This document shows positions 11,799 to 24,580 of a stretch of 64,000 bases of DNA, in pieces. Each line of letters starts with the position of its first letter. Position 1 is the stretch's first letter. Both the position numbers and the translations under genes were made by a program. The notes beneath the pieces were generated by a model. That model had not been told where the DNA came from. It was given only the letters and a program-made list of their open reading frames with translations, and made no database searches. This DNA comes from Spodoptera frugiperda (taxonomy: Eukaryota; Arthropoda; Insecta; Lepidoptera; Noctuidae), in NCBI RefSeq assembly GCF_023101765.2, contig NC_064240.1:868001-932000 (forward strand). Reading direction: 5' to 3'.

Positions 11799-14700
11799 TT
11801 AAAGTTCTGAACTCTTGCAGTTTACGTCATAACTTTGTTTCGTCTTGTGGGGATTGAAATTTTTGTGAACAAATTCTTGAACCGAAACGACAGTAGCTCC
11901 ATCTGTAAAGAAATTCAAGAAAATTAAAGTTAAAATGTCAACTTTATGTTTTACTGTACTCCATCGAATCGGAGAGGCATCATTTCGTTTTTAACAATAT
12001 TGAACAGTTGTTATTTTTATGTTCTTATTGGTTCATAAGCCTTGGGAGAACGTATTTGTTAATAAAATTGTTAAAATATATTCCCAATGAATGTTTTTTA
12101 ATTGAGAAAACAGCGTGTATAATAATCCAATCATTTTTGTTAGCAAAAAAACATACCATTCTCAGAAGCTCGCTTCCTTTTCGAACATAATATTATGAAT
12201 ATACAACAAGTTAGCAGCAGCAAACTGCTGGCTCCAACAGCCGCAACATACACCCAGTACGTTTGAATCCTGAAAATATGAGCATAGTGAACAAAACTCT
12301 TCATTACCAATAGGGCGATACTGCTTCTAAAGTTAACAGTAACACTGCTTACCAATTTTTTTCCGTCATTCCGTTATTAAGACTAATAGTCTCCACCTCA
12401 CACGAGCCATTGACAGTACTTCTGCGCCATCCCGGGTCACAAATACAGTTGTCAGGACTCACACATACTCCGTGAGAACAGCCGGCAGCACAGCGTGGCA
12501 CGCAAGTATTGTTGTCTCCTGCTTCATACCCAGCGAGGCACGCGCAGGTGTCAGGACCGACGCATGCGCCGTGCACGCAGGGCTGACTACACACCGGCTG
12601 ACACGTGCCATTACTCGCTTCCCATCCAGCACCGCAGACACAAGTGTCCGGGCCGGCACACACACCGTTCTTGCACCCATTGGAGCAGCGCGGTCGACAA
12701 ACATTCTTTTCAGTTTTCTCATGGCCGAAATAACATTCGCACCTTCCGGGAGCTGTACACGAACCATTGACACAAGGTGGACTGCACTCCGGCTCACAAG
12801 TTTTATTCAGTGTGGTGTTGGTCTGTGTCACCTTCCAGCCAGGATTACAGATACACGTCTCTGGACTGACACAAATGCCATGAGGACATCCATCACGGCA
12901 ATGGGGCATACATACATTCTCGCCAGACTTCACGTAACCGGCAAGACATTTACAAGTCTCTGGAGCGACACACGTGCCATTTATACAAGGCTTGGTACAT
13001 TTGGGTTGACATGAACTAATCTTTGAGTTATTCAATCTGGTTAATTGCCATCCTGCTTTACAGTCACACTTTTCAGGACCCACACATGCTCCATTTGGAC
13101 ATCCATCGCTACAGTGAGGCTTACACGTGAATTTACCGGAAACTCTATAACCCAACAAACACTTGCATGTATTCGGCGCAATACATGTGCCGTTTACACA
13201 AGGCTTTGAACACACTGGGAGACAAGTTTTATTGTCATTAGATATATGCCATCCTGGACGGCAATTACAAATTTCAGGCGCTGCACAAATTCCATGCAGA
13301 CATCCATTTGAGCAAAAAGGTTCGCAGCTATAATTTCCAGATTTGGTATACCCATTTGTACATTTACAGGTCTCGGGAGCTACACATATTCCATTTACGC
13401 AAGGCTTTGAGCAGACAGGCTGGCAGGTTTTGTTGGTGGACCCTTGTGATTGAATCATTTCCCATCCATTATTACATATACAAGTCTCAGGGCCGATACA
13501 GGTGCCGTGTGGACACCCACTGGAGCAGAAAGGCTTGCAGCTATACTGATCAGATTTTATAAATCCGGATGCACACTGACACGTTTCTGGTGCTTTACAT
13601 GTGCTATTAACGCATGGTTTGGAACAAATCGGTTCGCAAATAATATTAGTGGTATCTTTCAGTGGAATCAATTGCCATCCAGAGTTACAGGCGCAAGTTT
13701 CTGGACCGACACAAACACCATTGGGACATCCAGTAGAGCAGAATGGCTTGCAGTTATACTGATCAGATTTTACATATCCTTTTGCACAGTGACAAGTTTC
13801 TGGTGCCACACATGTGCCATTAACACAGGGTTTAGAACATTTGGGTTGACATGAGCCAATTGTTGAATTATTCAATCTAGTTAATTGCCATCCAACATTA
13901 CAGTCACACTTTTCAGGACCCACACATGTTCCATTTGGACATCCATCGCTACAGTGAGGCTTACACGTGAATTTACCGGAAACTCTATAACCCAACAAAC
14001 ACTTGCATGTATTCGGCGCAATACATGTGCCGTTTACACAAGGCTTTGAACACACTGGGAGACAAGTTTTATTGTCATTAGATATATGCCATCCTGGACG
14101 GCAATTACAAATTTCAGGCGCTGCACAAATTCCATGCAGACATCCATTTGAGCAAAAAGGTTCGCAGCTATAATTTCCAGATTTGGTATACCCATTTGTA
14201 CATTTACAGGTCTCGGGAGCTACACATATTCCATTTACGCAAGGCTTTGAGCAGACAGGCTGGCAGGTTTTGTTGGTGGACCCTTGTGATTGAATCATTT
14301 CCCATCCATTATTACATATACAAGTCTCAGGGCCGATACAGGTGCCGTGTGGGCAGCCACTGGAGCAGAAAGGCTTGCAGCTGTACATGTCAGTCCTAAC
14401 ATATCCACTTGTACATGTGCAGGCTTCTGGCCCCACACAAGTACTGTTAACACAGGGTTTTGAGCAAATTGGTTGACATATCTTTGTAGCAATACCTTTT
14501 GGTTGAACCAATTGCCACCCCGAATTACAGGCGCAAGTTTCTGGGCCGACACAAACACCATTGGGACACCCAGTAGAGCAGAATGGCTTGCAGTTATACT
14601 GATCAGATTTTACATATCCTTTTGCACAGTGACAAGTTTCTGGTGCCGTACATGTGCCATTAACGCACGGTTTAGAACAAACCGGTTCGCAAATCGTTTT

Positions 14701-17700
14701 ATTGGTGCCTTTCAGTGGAACCAATTGCCACCCCGAGTTACAGGCGCAAGTTTCTGGACCGACACAAACACCATTGGGACACCCAGTAGAGCAGAATGGC
14801 TTGCAATTATACTGATCCGATTTTACATAGCCTTTTGCACAGTGACAAGTTTCTGGTGCCGTACATGTGCCATTAACACAGGGTTTAGAACAAACCGGTT
14901 CGCAAATTGTTTTAGTGGTGCCTTTCAGTGAAACCAATTGCCACCCAGAGTTACAGATGCAAGTTTCTGGACCGACACAAACACCATTGGGACATCCAGT
15001 AGAGCAGAATGGCTTGCAGTTATACTGATCAGATTTTACATACCCTTTTGTGCATTGACAAGATTGTGGAGCTACGCAGGTGCCATTAGTACAGGGTTTT
15101 GAGCAAATAGGTTGACATGTTTTTTTAGTAGTGCCTACTAATTGCCACCCTGAGTTGCAGACACAAGTTTCTGGCCGTATACAGGTACCATTGAGGCATC
15201 CGCTGGAGCAAACGGGCTTGCAGTTGTATTTGTCAACTTTTGTGTATCCTTTCGTGCATACACAAATTTCGGGAGCTGTGCACGAGCCGTTGATGCAGGG
15301 TTTTGAACAAATCGGTTGACAGGTTTTCTTGGTGCTGCCCTTCGGTTGAACAAGTTGATAGCCAGCATTACATTTACAAGATTCGGGTGCGATACAAGTG
15401 CCTTGAGGGCACCCGCTGGAGCAAACGGGCTTACAGTTGTATTTGTCAACTTTTGTGTATCCTTTTGTGCATACACAAGTTTCTGGAGCTGTGCACGAGC
15501 CGTTGATGCAGGGTTTTGAACAAATCGGTTGACAGGTTTTCTTGGTACTGCCTTTCGGTTGAACAAGTTGATAGCCAGCATTACATTTACAAGATTCGGG
15601 TGCGATACAAGTGCCTTGAGGGCACCCGCTGGAGCAAACGGGCTTACAGTTGTATTTGTCAACTTTTGTGTATCCTTTTGTGCATACACAAGTTTCTGGA
15701 GCTGTGCACGAACCGTTGACGCAGGGTTTTGAACAAATCGGTTGACAGGTTTTCTTCGTGCTGCCCTTCGGTTGAACAAGTTGATAGCCAGCATTACATT
15801 TACAAGATTCGGGTGCGATACAAGTGCCTTGAGGGCACCCGCTGGAGCAAACGGGCTTACAGTTGTATTTGTCAACTTTTGTGTATCCTTTTGTGCATAC
15901 ACAAGTTTCTGGAGCTGTGCACGAACCGTTGACGCAGGGTTTTGCACAAATCGGTTGACAGGTTTTCTTGGTGCTGCCCTTCGGTTGAACAAGTTGATAG
16001 CCAGCATTACATTTACAAGATTCGGGTGCGATACAAGTGCCATGAGGACACCCGCTGGAGCAAACGGGCTTACAGTTGTATTTGTCAACTTTTGTGTATC
16101 CTTTTGTGCATACACAAGTTTCTGGAGCTGTGCACAAACCGTTGACGCAGGGTTTTGAACAAATCGGTTGACAGGTTTTCTTGGTGCTGCCCTTCGGTTG
16201 AACAAGTTGATAGCCAGCATTACATTTACACGATTCGGGAGCGATACAAGTGCCATGAGGACACCCGCTGGAGCAAACGGGCTTACAGTTGTATTTGTCA
16301 ACTTTTGTGTATCCTTTTGTGCATACACAAGTTTCTGGAGCTGTGCACGAGCCGTTGACGCAGGGTTTTGAACAAATCGGTTGACAGGTTTTCTTCGTGC
16401 TGCCCTTCGGTTGAACAAGTTGATAGCCAGCATTACATTTACAAGATTCGGGTGCGATACAAGTGCCTTGAGGGCACCCGCTGGAGCAAACGGGCTTACA
16501 GTTGTATTTGTCAACTTTTGTGTATCCTTTTGTGCATACACAAGTTTCGGGAGCTGTGCACGAGCCGTTGATGCAGGGTTTTGAACAAATCGGTTGACAG
16601 GTTTTCTTCGTGCTGCCCTTCGGTTGAACAAGTTGATAGCCAGCATTACATTTACACGATTCGGGTGCGATACAAGTGCCTTGAGGGCACCCGCTGGAGC
16701 AAACGGGCTTACAGTTGTATTTGTCAACTTTTGTGTATCCTTTTGTGCATACACAAGTTTCTGGAGCTGTGCACGAACCGTTGACGCAGGGTTTTGAACA
16801 AATCGGTTGACAGGTTTTCTTCGTGCTGCCCTTCGGTTGAACAAGTTGATAGCCAGCATTACATTTACACGATTCGGGAGCGATACAAGTGCCATGAGGA
16901 CACCCGCTGGAGCAAACGGGCTTACAGTTGTATTTGTCAACTTTTGTGTATCCTTTTGTGCATACACAAGTTTCTGGAGCTGTGCACGAGCCGTTGACGC
17001 AGGGTTTTGAACAAATCGGTTGACAGGTTTTCTTCGTGCTGCCCTTCGGTTGAACAAGTTGATAGCCAGCATTACATTTACAAGATTCGGGTGCGATACA
17101 AGTGCCTTGAGGGCACCCGCTGGAGCAAACGGGCTTACAGTTGTATTTGTCAACTTTTGTGTATCCTTTTGTGCATACACAAGTTTCTGGAGCTGTGCAC
17201 GAACCGTTGACGCAGGGTTTTGAACAAATCGGTTGACAGGTTTTCTTCGTGCTGCCCTTCGGTTGAACAAGTTGATAGCCAGCATTACATTTACAAGATT
17301 CGGGTGCGATACAAGTGCCTTGAGGGCACCCGCTGGAGCAAACGGGCTTACAGTTATATTTGTCAACTTTTGTGTATCCTTTTGTGCATACACAAGTTTC
17401 TGGAGCTGTGCACGAACCGTTGACGCAGGGTTTTGAACAAATCGGTTGACAGGTTTTCTTGGTGCTGCCCTTCGGTTGAACAAGTTGATAGCCAGCATTA
17501 CATTTACAAGATTCGGGTGCGATACAAGTGCCATGAGGACACCCGCTGGAGCAAACGGGCTTACAGTTGTATTTGTCAACTTTTGTGTATCCTTTTGTGC
17601 ATACACAAGTTTCTGGAGCTGTGCACGAACCGTTGACGCAGGGTTTTGAACAAATCGGTTGACAGGTTTTCTTGGTGCTGCCCTTCGGTTGAACAAGTTG

Positions 17701-20700
17701 ATAGCCAGCATTACATTTACACGATTCGGGAGCGATACAAGTGCCATGAGGACACCCGCTGGAGCAAACGGGCTTACAGTTGTATTTGTCAACTTTTGTG
17801 TATCCTTTTGTGCATACACAAGTTTCTGGAGCTGTGCACGAGCCGTTGACGCAGGGTTTTGAACAAATCGGTTGACAGGTTTTCTTCGTGCTGCCCTTCG
17901 GTTGAACAAGTTGATAGCCAGCATTACATTTACAAGATTCGGGTGCGATACAAGTGCCTTGAGGGCACCCGCTGGAGCAAACGGGCTTACAGTTGTATTT
18001 GTCAACTTTTGTGTATCCTTTTGTGCATACACAAGTTTCTGGAGCTGTGCACAAACCGTTGACGCAGGGTTTTGAACAAATCGGTTGACAGGTTTTCTTG
18101 GTGCTGCCCTTCGGTTGAACAAGTTGATAGCCAGCATTACATTTACACGATTCGGGTGCGATACAAGTGCCATGAGGACACCCGCTGGAGCAAACGGGCT
18201 TACAGTTGTATGTGTCAACTTTTGTGTATCCTTTTGTGCATACACAAGTTTCTGGAGCTGTGCACGAACCGTTGACGCAGGGTTTTGAACAAATCGGTTG
18301 ACAGGTTTTCTTCGTGCTGCCCTTCGGTTGAACAAGTTGATAGCCAGCATTACATTTACAAGATTCGGGTGCGATACAAGTGCCATGAGGACACCCGCTG
18401 GAGCAAACGGGCTTACAGTTGTATTTGTCAACTTTTGTGTATCCTTTTGTGCATACACAAGTTTCTGGAGCTGTGCACGAACCTTTCACGCAAGGTTTTG
18501 AGCAAATCGGTTGACAGGTTCCTTTTATAAACTTGTATCCTTTATTGCAATTACACTTTTCTGGTGCTATACAGGTACCTTTTCCACAAGGCTTCGAACA
18601 TCGTGGTAGACAGTTGTACTTGTTCTTGAGATCTAAAATATACCCGGTTTTGCATCCACATTCTTCTGGATTGCGGCAAAATCCGTTAACACAAGGTTTT
18701 GAACATGAAGCTTTGCAAGTGAGTCTGAAAGGAAAAAGTAATTTTGTTATATAGGTACTATTAGTTCTATTTAATTGATTGCTTTTTTAAGAAATTTGTC
18801 TACATTTACACATCTGTTTTATACTTACGTTGGAACCCGTTTATCTACGACATATCCAGTACAGCAAACAGTCGACCATTCTGTATAAGTTTTCTGAAAA
18901 TAAATAAAAACTAAGTAAATCACTTGCACGGTTGTCGGTACTTATTACAGAAAACACAGATTAATGTATATCAGCTTTGTACGTAAAAAAAAACAAAACC
19001 GCGAAGCGTTCAGAGAAAACCGGCGTGAAACAACCGGCTTGTTTCATAAAAAAAAAGAATCATTAAAACTGTGAACATGTAATACAATTTTAATAAAATA
19101 AAATTATGTTGTCATTTATAATGCAAAGTACGACGTACACTTTACTAAAAAGAGAACTAAAAAATTGATGTTTTTGACCAATCAAATTGAATTGTCCGTC
19201 AGTCTGTCTGTCAGTGAAGCTAAGTGCTGGTTCCAAAGTGTAGCATCGAATGGAGAAGAACGAGCAAAAAACTTCATCTTTACTCTTTAAAAAAATAAAA
19301 CAGGAAACCGGATACACGCGGCCGCACATGCGGTTTTGTCCCGCACCCCCAAACCCGTGCGGTTCGAGTGTAGTGCGCCGGCGCCTAAAATTAATAACAA
19401 ATAAAGAAACTTACAATAACATTTCGGAATTGACGTTTTCTTGTTATTCGATGTGTGAATTTGGAGACGGACGTTTGCCAATAAGTCTCACGAACCTTTT
19501 TGGTTTTCCTGTAAAATAGTAAAAAAATACCTAGAAAAATCTGTATATAAATATCCATAATAAAGAAAAATTTATCTATTTCGATTAGATGAAAGAAAAT
19601 AATTGAAAGAAACTGTTTTAATTTGATCAAGCGTTTTTTTCTACCTCATGTAGAATAATGATTCCTGTGAAAATTTGTGTGTTTTAATTAATAATTTTTA
19701 AGTTTATAGTATACGTTATCAGAATAGATTCGGTATCTAAGTTATGATACTATGTTGTTGTTGTAATTTAATTTATTTCCCTTGTTTAGTTACGGGAAGA
19801 GAAAAAATTAACAATCCTACAGGGGTTATACGTGTAGTACAGTGCCCGTTCCCATTAGATAGACACTGTCCTATGTATTTTCCCATCATTGTACCGCATT
19901 TTAATCAAACAAGTATACATTATTTAGAAGATAGAGCCCCAGGATTTTAACGAATAGTTCCAGTTCCCGTGAGATATATGGAATAAAAACTATCAAACGT
20001 CATTTCCCAGATCTATTGTTGTACCTAATTACACTGAAATTGGTTCAGTGGTATAAAAGACACTAGGTCTGGTTCTGATCGGGCGGCGAGTTACCTTTGC
20101 TCATCGCCGCAGACTCGCACTTACGGTGGCCGGAGATCGTCACACGATCCCCGACGCCCGGAGTATCTCTCGCAACGGCTGGGGCGTGAGGAGGTTCGTT
20201 CCCTCACCGCCCCAGTCCTACCCCGCCTTCTTAGCTAGCATGATTGCTTTGCAGAAAGAGGAGACGGCATCCCAGTCCCCCTCGCTCCGCACCATGGCTT
20301 GAACCAATGCCGAACGCGAGAGGTTGCCGTCGCCGACCACATCTCTGAGGACACGGCGGTGTTCAGCCCATGCAAGGCACACCGTCACCGTATGTTCCAC
20401 CGTGACCTCCGGGCAGTGTTCACAGTGATGACACCCGGGCGTTTCCACCCGCCCAATCATAAACAAGAACCTACCGAAGGTGTCATGTCCGATTAGCACC
20501 TGCGTCATGCAGTAGGTGAGGACGCCATGGCGCCTCTCAAGCCACTGCTCAAAGAGGGGACTTACCGCCGCAAAAACAGCGAGTCCAATGACTTGGTCCT
20601 ACATCATTATCATCTAACATTTTTCAACCGTTTTCATTATATCACTCCACTGTAACAAAACAATAACTACGTTTTCCTGTGCGTTATCGTTGGCGCCACA

Positions 20701-23422
20701 ACTATATACCTAAAGTAGTTTATTTTTTATTGTTTATTTATTGTTTTACTACTTCATCCGATTCTGGTATAAAGTCAAGCATTATTGTAGATTTTCGTTT
20801 TTTTTTTTATAATGGTTTATAAGTAAACACTGGCTACAGTAGAGTCGACGACTTCAACGTCAAAGTCAAAATTATCTATTTCAAATAGACCTGGAAGGCA
20901 CTTTTGAACGTCAAAGCAAACATAATAATATTAATAACGTATGTCTTCCGGTCAGTCCCCTAGTGAAGCTATTTGCTCGTTCCAAAGTGTAGATTCCTAT
21001 GGAAGAATGAGCAAGAAACTCCATAGGTTACTCTTTTGCAATCAGATTCACAGTACAATTCTTGGTTACATTGTTTCGATTGCTTCAACTATGTGAGAAC
21101 AATGTAAAACTAATATTCAGTCAAGGTGATAGAAAAAGAAAATAACCTTAACAAATTTTTACTTTAATGTCCGTCGTGTAGATTAATTTAAAACATTAGA
21201 CACGTGTATTTTTTTCATTTTCTTAGGTACGTACTTGAGGTAGGTCTCACTTTCTTTAGGTGGTCCAAAGATAGTAGGTACGTGTTAACTCCTTGCTACT
21301 ACGTATTTAATGTCTGTCTACGTATTTAATGAAACTGTGCCTTAATAGATGGAGGACAAAACACAATATAGCATAATTTAACATTTATTTGGGTTATTTG
21401 AGAAATATAAATAGAAAGGACATCTTGTTATATTTATTTCAATCAATGTGATTCCCAATGTTGAATATTCATTCAACATTGGGAATCACATGATTACTTT
21501 TCGTAATAATTGGAACTATTTTGATAGGACGAGCTTCCGTTGGGATTGCAGGGATTTCCCAAAACACATTATCACGCCATAATGTGTATCACGTAATGTT
21601 TTTACTTTGAAAGCGTGGGACGACAATAAGTTCGTCCCGTGTTTGTTCCAATGATATCAAGTTAACACTAAAGTCCCAATCCCCGATTCCCCAACACCCC
21701 CTTAAATTCCTAACCCTCTAAAGGCCGGCAACGAACTTGTAACGCCTCTGGTGTTTCAAGTGTCCGTGGGCGGCGGCGATTGCTTAACATCAGGTGATAC
21801 GTCGGGTCGTTTACGTTACGTTTCGCGTTCCATAAAAAAAAAACATCTCATGTATGTATCGGGAATCTTACTAATATTATGAATGCGAAAGTTTGTAAGG
21901 TTGTGTGCTTGTGTGTATGTTTCTTATTCAATCACGTCAAAACGGCTGAAGGGATCGGTAGTTTATTTGGAACTCGGGTAGATTATCGTACATATAACGG
22001 TGCCAGCCCCTGATTAATCATTATAATTATTATTAAAAAAAATAAGTATGTTATGTTCCTGTGTAATGTATATGTATGTATGTATAAGTCCGAGAAACAA
22101 CACACTTTATACTTAGTTTCTTTAATAAAGTTGTAATAAATGACAGTGATTGAAACAGTTCAAAGTTTATTAAGAACTGTAAACTAATTTCAACTGGAGA
22201 GGGGTGTTTATTGTTTAATTCACAAAATTTTATAATAAGCCTTCGTGTGTTTGAATTACTAAATTTCGTTGTGTGTAAATGTGTAAATAATAACTATTGT
22301 GCGATATATAAAAAAAAATAAAATCCTGCTTTACTCAAATTAATATTAAACCGTGGTTAATGCCGGGAGTGCGGATACACGCGAGACACAATGTATTTTC
22401 TATTGTTGTCTTATATACAAAAGGTTAAGAAAGCCGTTCCAAGTCACTTCGTCATGAGCAGCGTGCGCGGACGAAAGAATACAAAAGCGTAACGATTATA
22501 AGAATTCTTAAGTGTCATAAAGAGTCTCATGTCAAGGCGGTATGCCAATGAGCACATATGGTAGTCGAACGATTCTGATCATTTTTACAGAAACAACAGG
22601 TCAGAAAGTTCAAATATCTGAAAACGGGTGTAGCAAAGAATCACCCTTAGCTGGTTTTGAAGGGTATGACAGGCTGTTAAGTAAAGTACTGGCATTCTAT
22701 TAAGACTACTAGACACTAAACTAATTGAGAAAACGCAACTAAACGTACGATAGTTTTAACTTACAACTGTACTCGCGTCTTGGCAGTTGTCTTAGTACGA
22801 GTTGGATTTACGTTCGGATTGGCCGGCTCAAATAAACCAACCAACCAGAGCGCCAGACGCGGTCTCGTTTCGATTACTTAAAAGTAAAGTCAACTCGTAC
22901 ATACGTAACGTAAAGGCTACTAATTTCGGTGTGATAAGACGTTTACAACAGTTTCTTCAAAAAACACTCTACAACAAAAGTTTTAAATAAGATTTACAAG
23001 TTATACAAGTTATAACCTTCAAAGCTCTACAAAATATTTTTGGAAACCGAAACATCTAGTAATAATCAACTCAACATTATTTTGGAGATTTCATTCAGAG
23101 TTGGTATGAATTGCAATTGACGTTCCATTATCTCTGCCTACCTCTATGGGAGACAGGTTTTTTTTTTATTTTGTATCTTTAAGATACAAAACATTACATC
23201 TTTAAGATACAAAATAAAAAAAAAACAATATTTAAAACTAAGTACCTACCTTTCTTTAGTTTCAAAATAAAAAGTCTGCATCATAAATAAAAATGTGTTA
23301 CCTAATAAACAAAAACTTTTCACTTACGTAAATTTTTTTATACAGACGTTTGCACCAGAGTGACACTCACTAATTATTTGTATAAAAACAATTAAAAATA
23401 AAAGCAAGTTGTGAGTCTCCAT
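11799..23422 (-). CDS. Gene C: giant NimC/eater-type Nimrod receptor (complete)
   Basis: Six exons join in phase: 23328-23422, 19415-19508, 18829-18893, 12353-18724, 12157-12269 and 11799-11902, giving 2280 residues. The start METHNLLLFLIVFIQI begins a signal peptide. Exon 2 is short and Cys-free where the EMI-like part should be. CCTGY is at residues 73-77. One 6.4-kb exon encodes about 60 EGF-like NIM modules arranged as about 30 double units of 71 residues (KPCVNGSC..CVCTKGY..CSSGCP(H/Q)GTC..CKCNAGY). Exon 5 carries the helix (VYVAAVGASSLLLLTCCIFI) and a KRKR stop-transfer; the last exon gives a 33-residue tail ending KSSEL. By family it is a phagocytic receptor on hemocytes that binds bacteria through its repeats; binding is inferred. 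Intron 1 is 3.8 kb and full of transposon debris. Confidence 0.9.
13019..14379 (-). repeat. 840-bp duplication inside the gene C repeat exon
   Basis: Bases 13019-13539 recur at 13859-14379 with a period of 840 bp. Stretches of about 300 bp (13141-13440 versus 13981-14280) read as identical, including a CRPGWHISNDNKTC module not found in the main array. It is a recent in-frame block duplication (280 codons). Confidence 0.85.
15303..18498 (-). repeat. Coding tandem array, 15 near-identical 213-bp units
   Basis: Boundaries repeat exactly every 213 bp (71 codons) from 15303 to 18498. Units differ by a few recurring alternatives such as H or Q in CP(H/Q)GTC, S or L in NG(S/L)C, AAGATT or ACGATT for the Glu-Ser codons, and CTTCGTG or CTTGGTG. 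The alternatives are shuffled among units rather than shared by neighbours, which suggests unequal crossing-over or gene conversion. Each unit has two NIM modules and 12 cysteines. Confidence 0.95.
20065..20597 (-). mobile_element. LINE fragment (family L) with reverse-transcriptase C-terminus
   Basis: It lies in intron 1 of gene C. Frame 20218-20508 (-) keeps the C-terminal cysteine-histidine motif of a non-LTR retrotransposon ORF2 (GCHHC, then VEHTVTVC, then AWAEHRRVLRD). It is homologous to 38826-39200. It is 5'-truncated and dead; the I/Jockey/R1 group is likely. Confidence 0.8.
20598..23327. other. Rest of gene C intron 1: repeat debris
   Basis: Dispersed repeats are seen at 20940-21050 (also near 19195-19300), at 21655-21840 (related to 45765-45930, with CGGCGGCGATTGCTTA) and at 21865-21980 (ATTATGAATGCGAAAGTTTG, a Helitron-like type). 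From 23170 to 23225 there is an inverted repeat of TTTGTATCTTTAAGATACAAA type. No further exon was found; a 62-codon open frame at 22802 has no support. Confidence 0.5.
21447..21490. repeat. Perfect 20-bp hairpin
   Basis: The arm TGTGATTCCCAATGTTGAAT is followed by a 4-nt spacer and its exact reverse complement. It lies in intron 1 of gene C and has no nearby coding sequence. Confidence 0.9.
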
Positions 23423-23589
23423 TGTAGCACCACTCCTCTGACACTGATGGCGCTCCACAAGCTATTTCAGAATTTAATCAAACAAACTTATCACCGACAT
23501 TATTAATCCCGGCGAGACAATAATATTATTTTAAAAGCGGATATTTGTGATAACCGTAAAATATTCCGAAATCACAGTTATCTATACTT

Positions 23590-24580
23590 ATAATAAATCT
23601 GTAGAGAGGTCAATTCTGTACATGAAATATATTTCCAAAATAACTATCAGCGGGTGATTAGTGATCGATACTGGCGCCAAAAATGCAATAAGAAAAAATT
23701 TCGTCTGTCTCTCTGTCTGTATGTTCTAATAAAAACCACTCGACAGATTTCAACGAAACTTGGTACAATTGTTCTTCATACTCCTGGGCAGGTTATAGTA
23801 TACTTTTCATCACGTTACGATCAATAGGAGCAGAGCAGTGAAGGCAAATGTTGGGAAAACAGGAGAACTTACTCCATTTTTTTAAGTTTCCGTCGCGTGT
23901 GCAGCCTTAATGGTTAAAGCTACACAGAAATAATGTATGACAGAAATGTTCTCCTTAAAATGGTTTAAAAAATATTCCACGACAGCAAATGTCTATCTTT
24001 TATGGTTAACTCACAATAACACGTATAACTCCCGATAACTCAGCAGTTTGGAGCTTTCTGATTATATTTGTCTACTCTTACATTTATTATTATAAACATA
24101 AGAGTAGAACACTCTCTTATTCATATTATAAGAAATCTGTAGAAGGGTTAATTCTGTACATTGAAAATATTGAAAGAATAAATAGCAGGGGGTGTTACTG
24201 GATAGATACCAAACCCAAATATGTGATTAAAAATTGTTTTGTCTGTCTGTACGCAGGCAGGCATCACGTGAAAACTAACGGTTCGATTTCGATGAAACTT
24301 GGTATAATTATACCTTATTATCCTGGGTTTATGCCCAGGATACTTTTTATCCTGGAAAAATACGTAGAAAAATCTTTATTTTTCAGTTTTATTCTACAGA
24401 ACGCGAGCTCAACAGCAGTAGCTCAATAGAGGGGTCTCCTTAATTGTTATGAGCCTCGCCATATTTGGTTTCAATAGATATTTATAAGATGTCATTGTCA
24501 GAGTTACTCAAAATGGAGAAATAAAACTTCCACGCGAAGACCGACATCCGCGCGGACGGAGTTGCGGGCGGAAGCTAGTA
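23590..24580. repeat. Two related Helitron-like / degenerate repeats
   Basis: Segments 23590-23860 and 24120-24370 share TAATAAATCTGTAGAGAGGTC-like starts, GTCTGTCTGT runs and GATTTCGATGAAACTTGGTA-like cores. The second ends GGCGGAAGCTAGTA, matching the CTAG-type 3' end of lepidopteran Helitrons. A third start occurs at 63870-63930. The remaining spacer to 25499 shows no gene. Confidence 0.55.

Noticed and set aside
15138..18458. 1106-codon open frame in a second - strand frame of gene C, and many 67-codon + strand frames every 213 bp
   Set aside because: They are shadows of the 213-bp array. Only the frame with regularly spaced cysteines joins the flanking exons in phase.
15303..18498. Regular repeats resembling a CRISPR array
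   Set aside because: Units are contiguous 213-bp coding repeats without unique spacers, in a eukaryotic gene.
20218..20508. Possible host zinc-finger gene
   Set aside because: The motif is the C-terminal zinc region of a non-LTR ORF2 and it is embedded in a truncated LINE copy.
22802..22990. 62-codon frame in gene C intron 1
   Set aside because: It has no splice context, no motif, and lies in repeat-rich intronic DNA.
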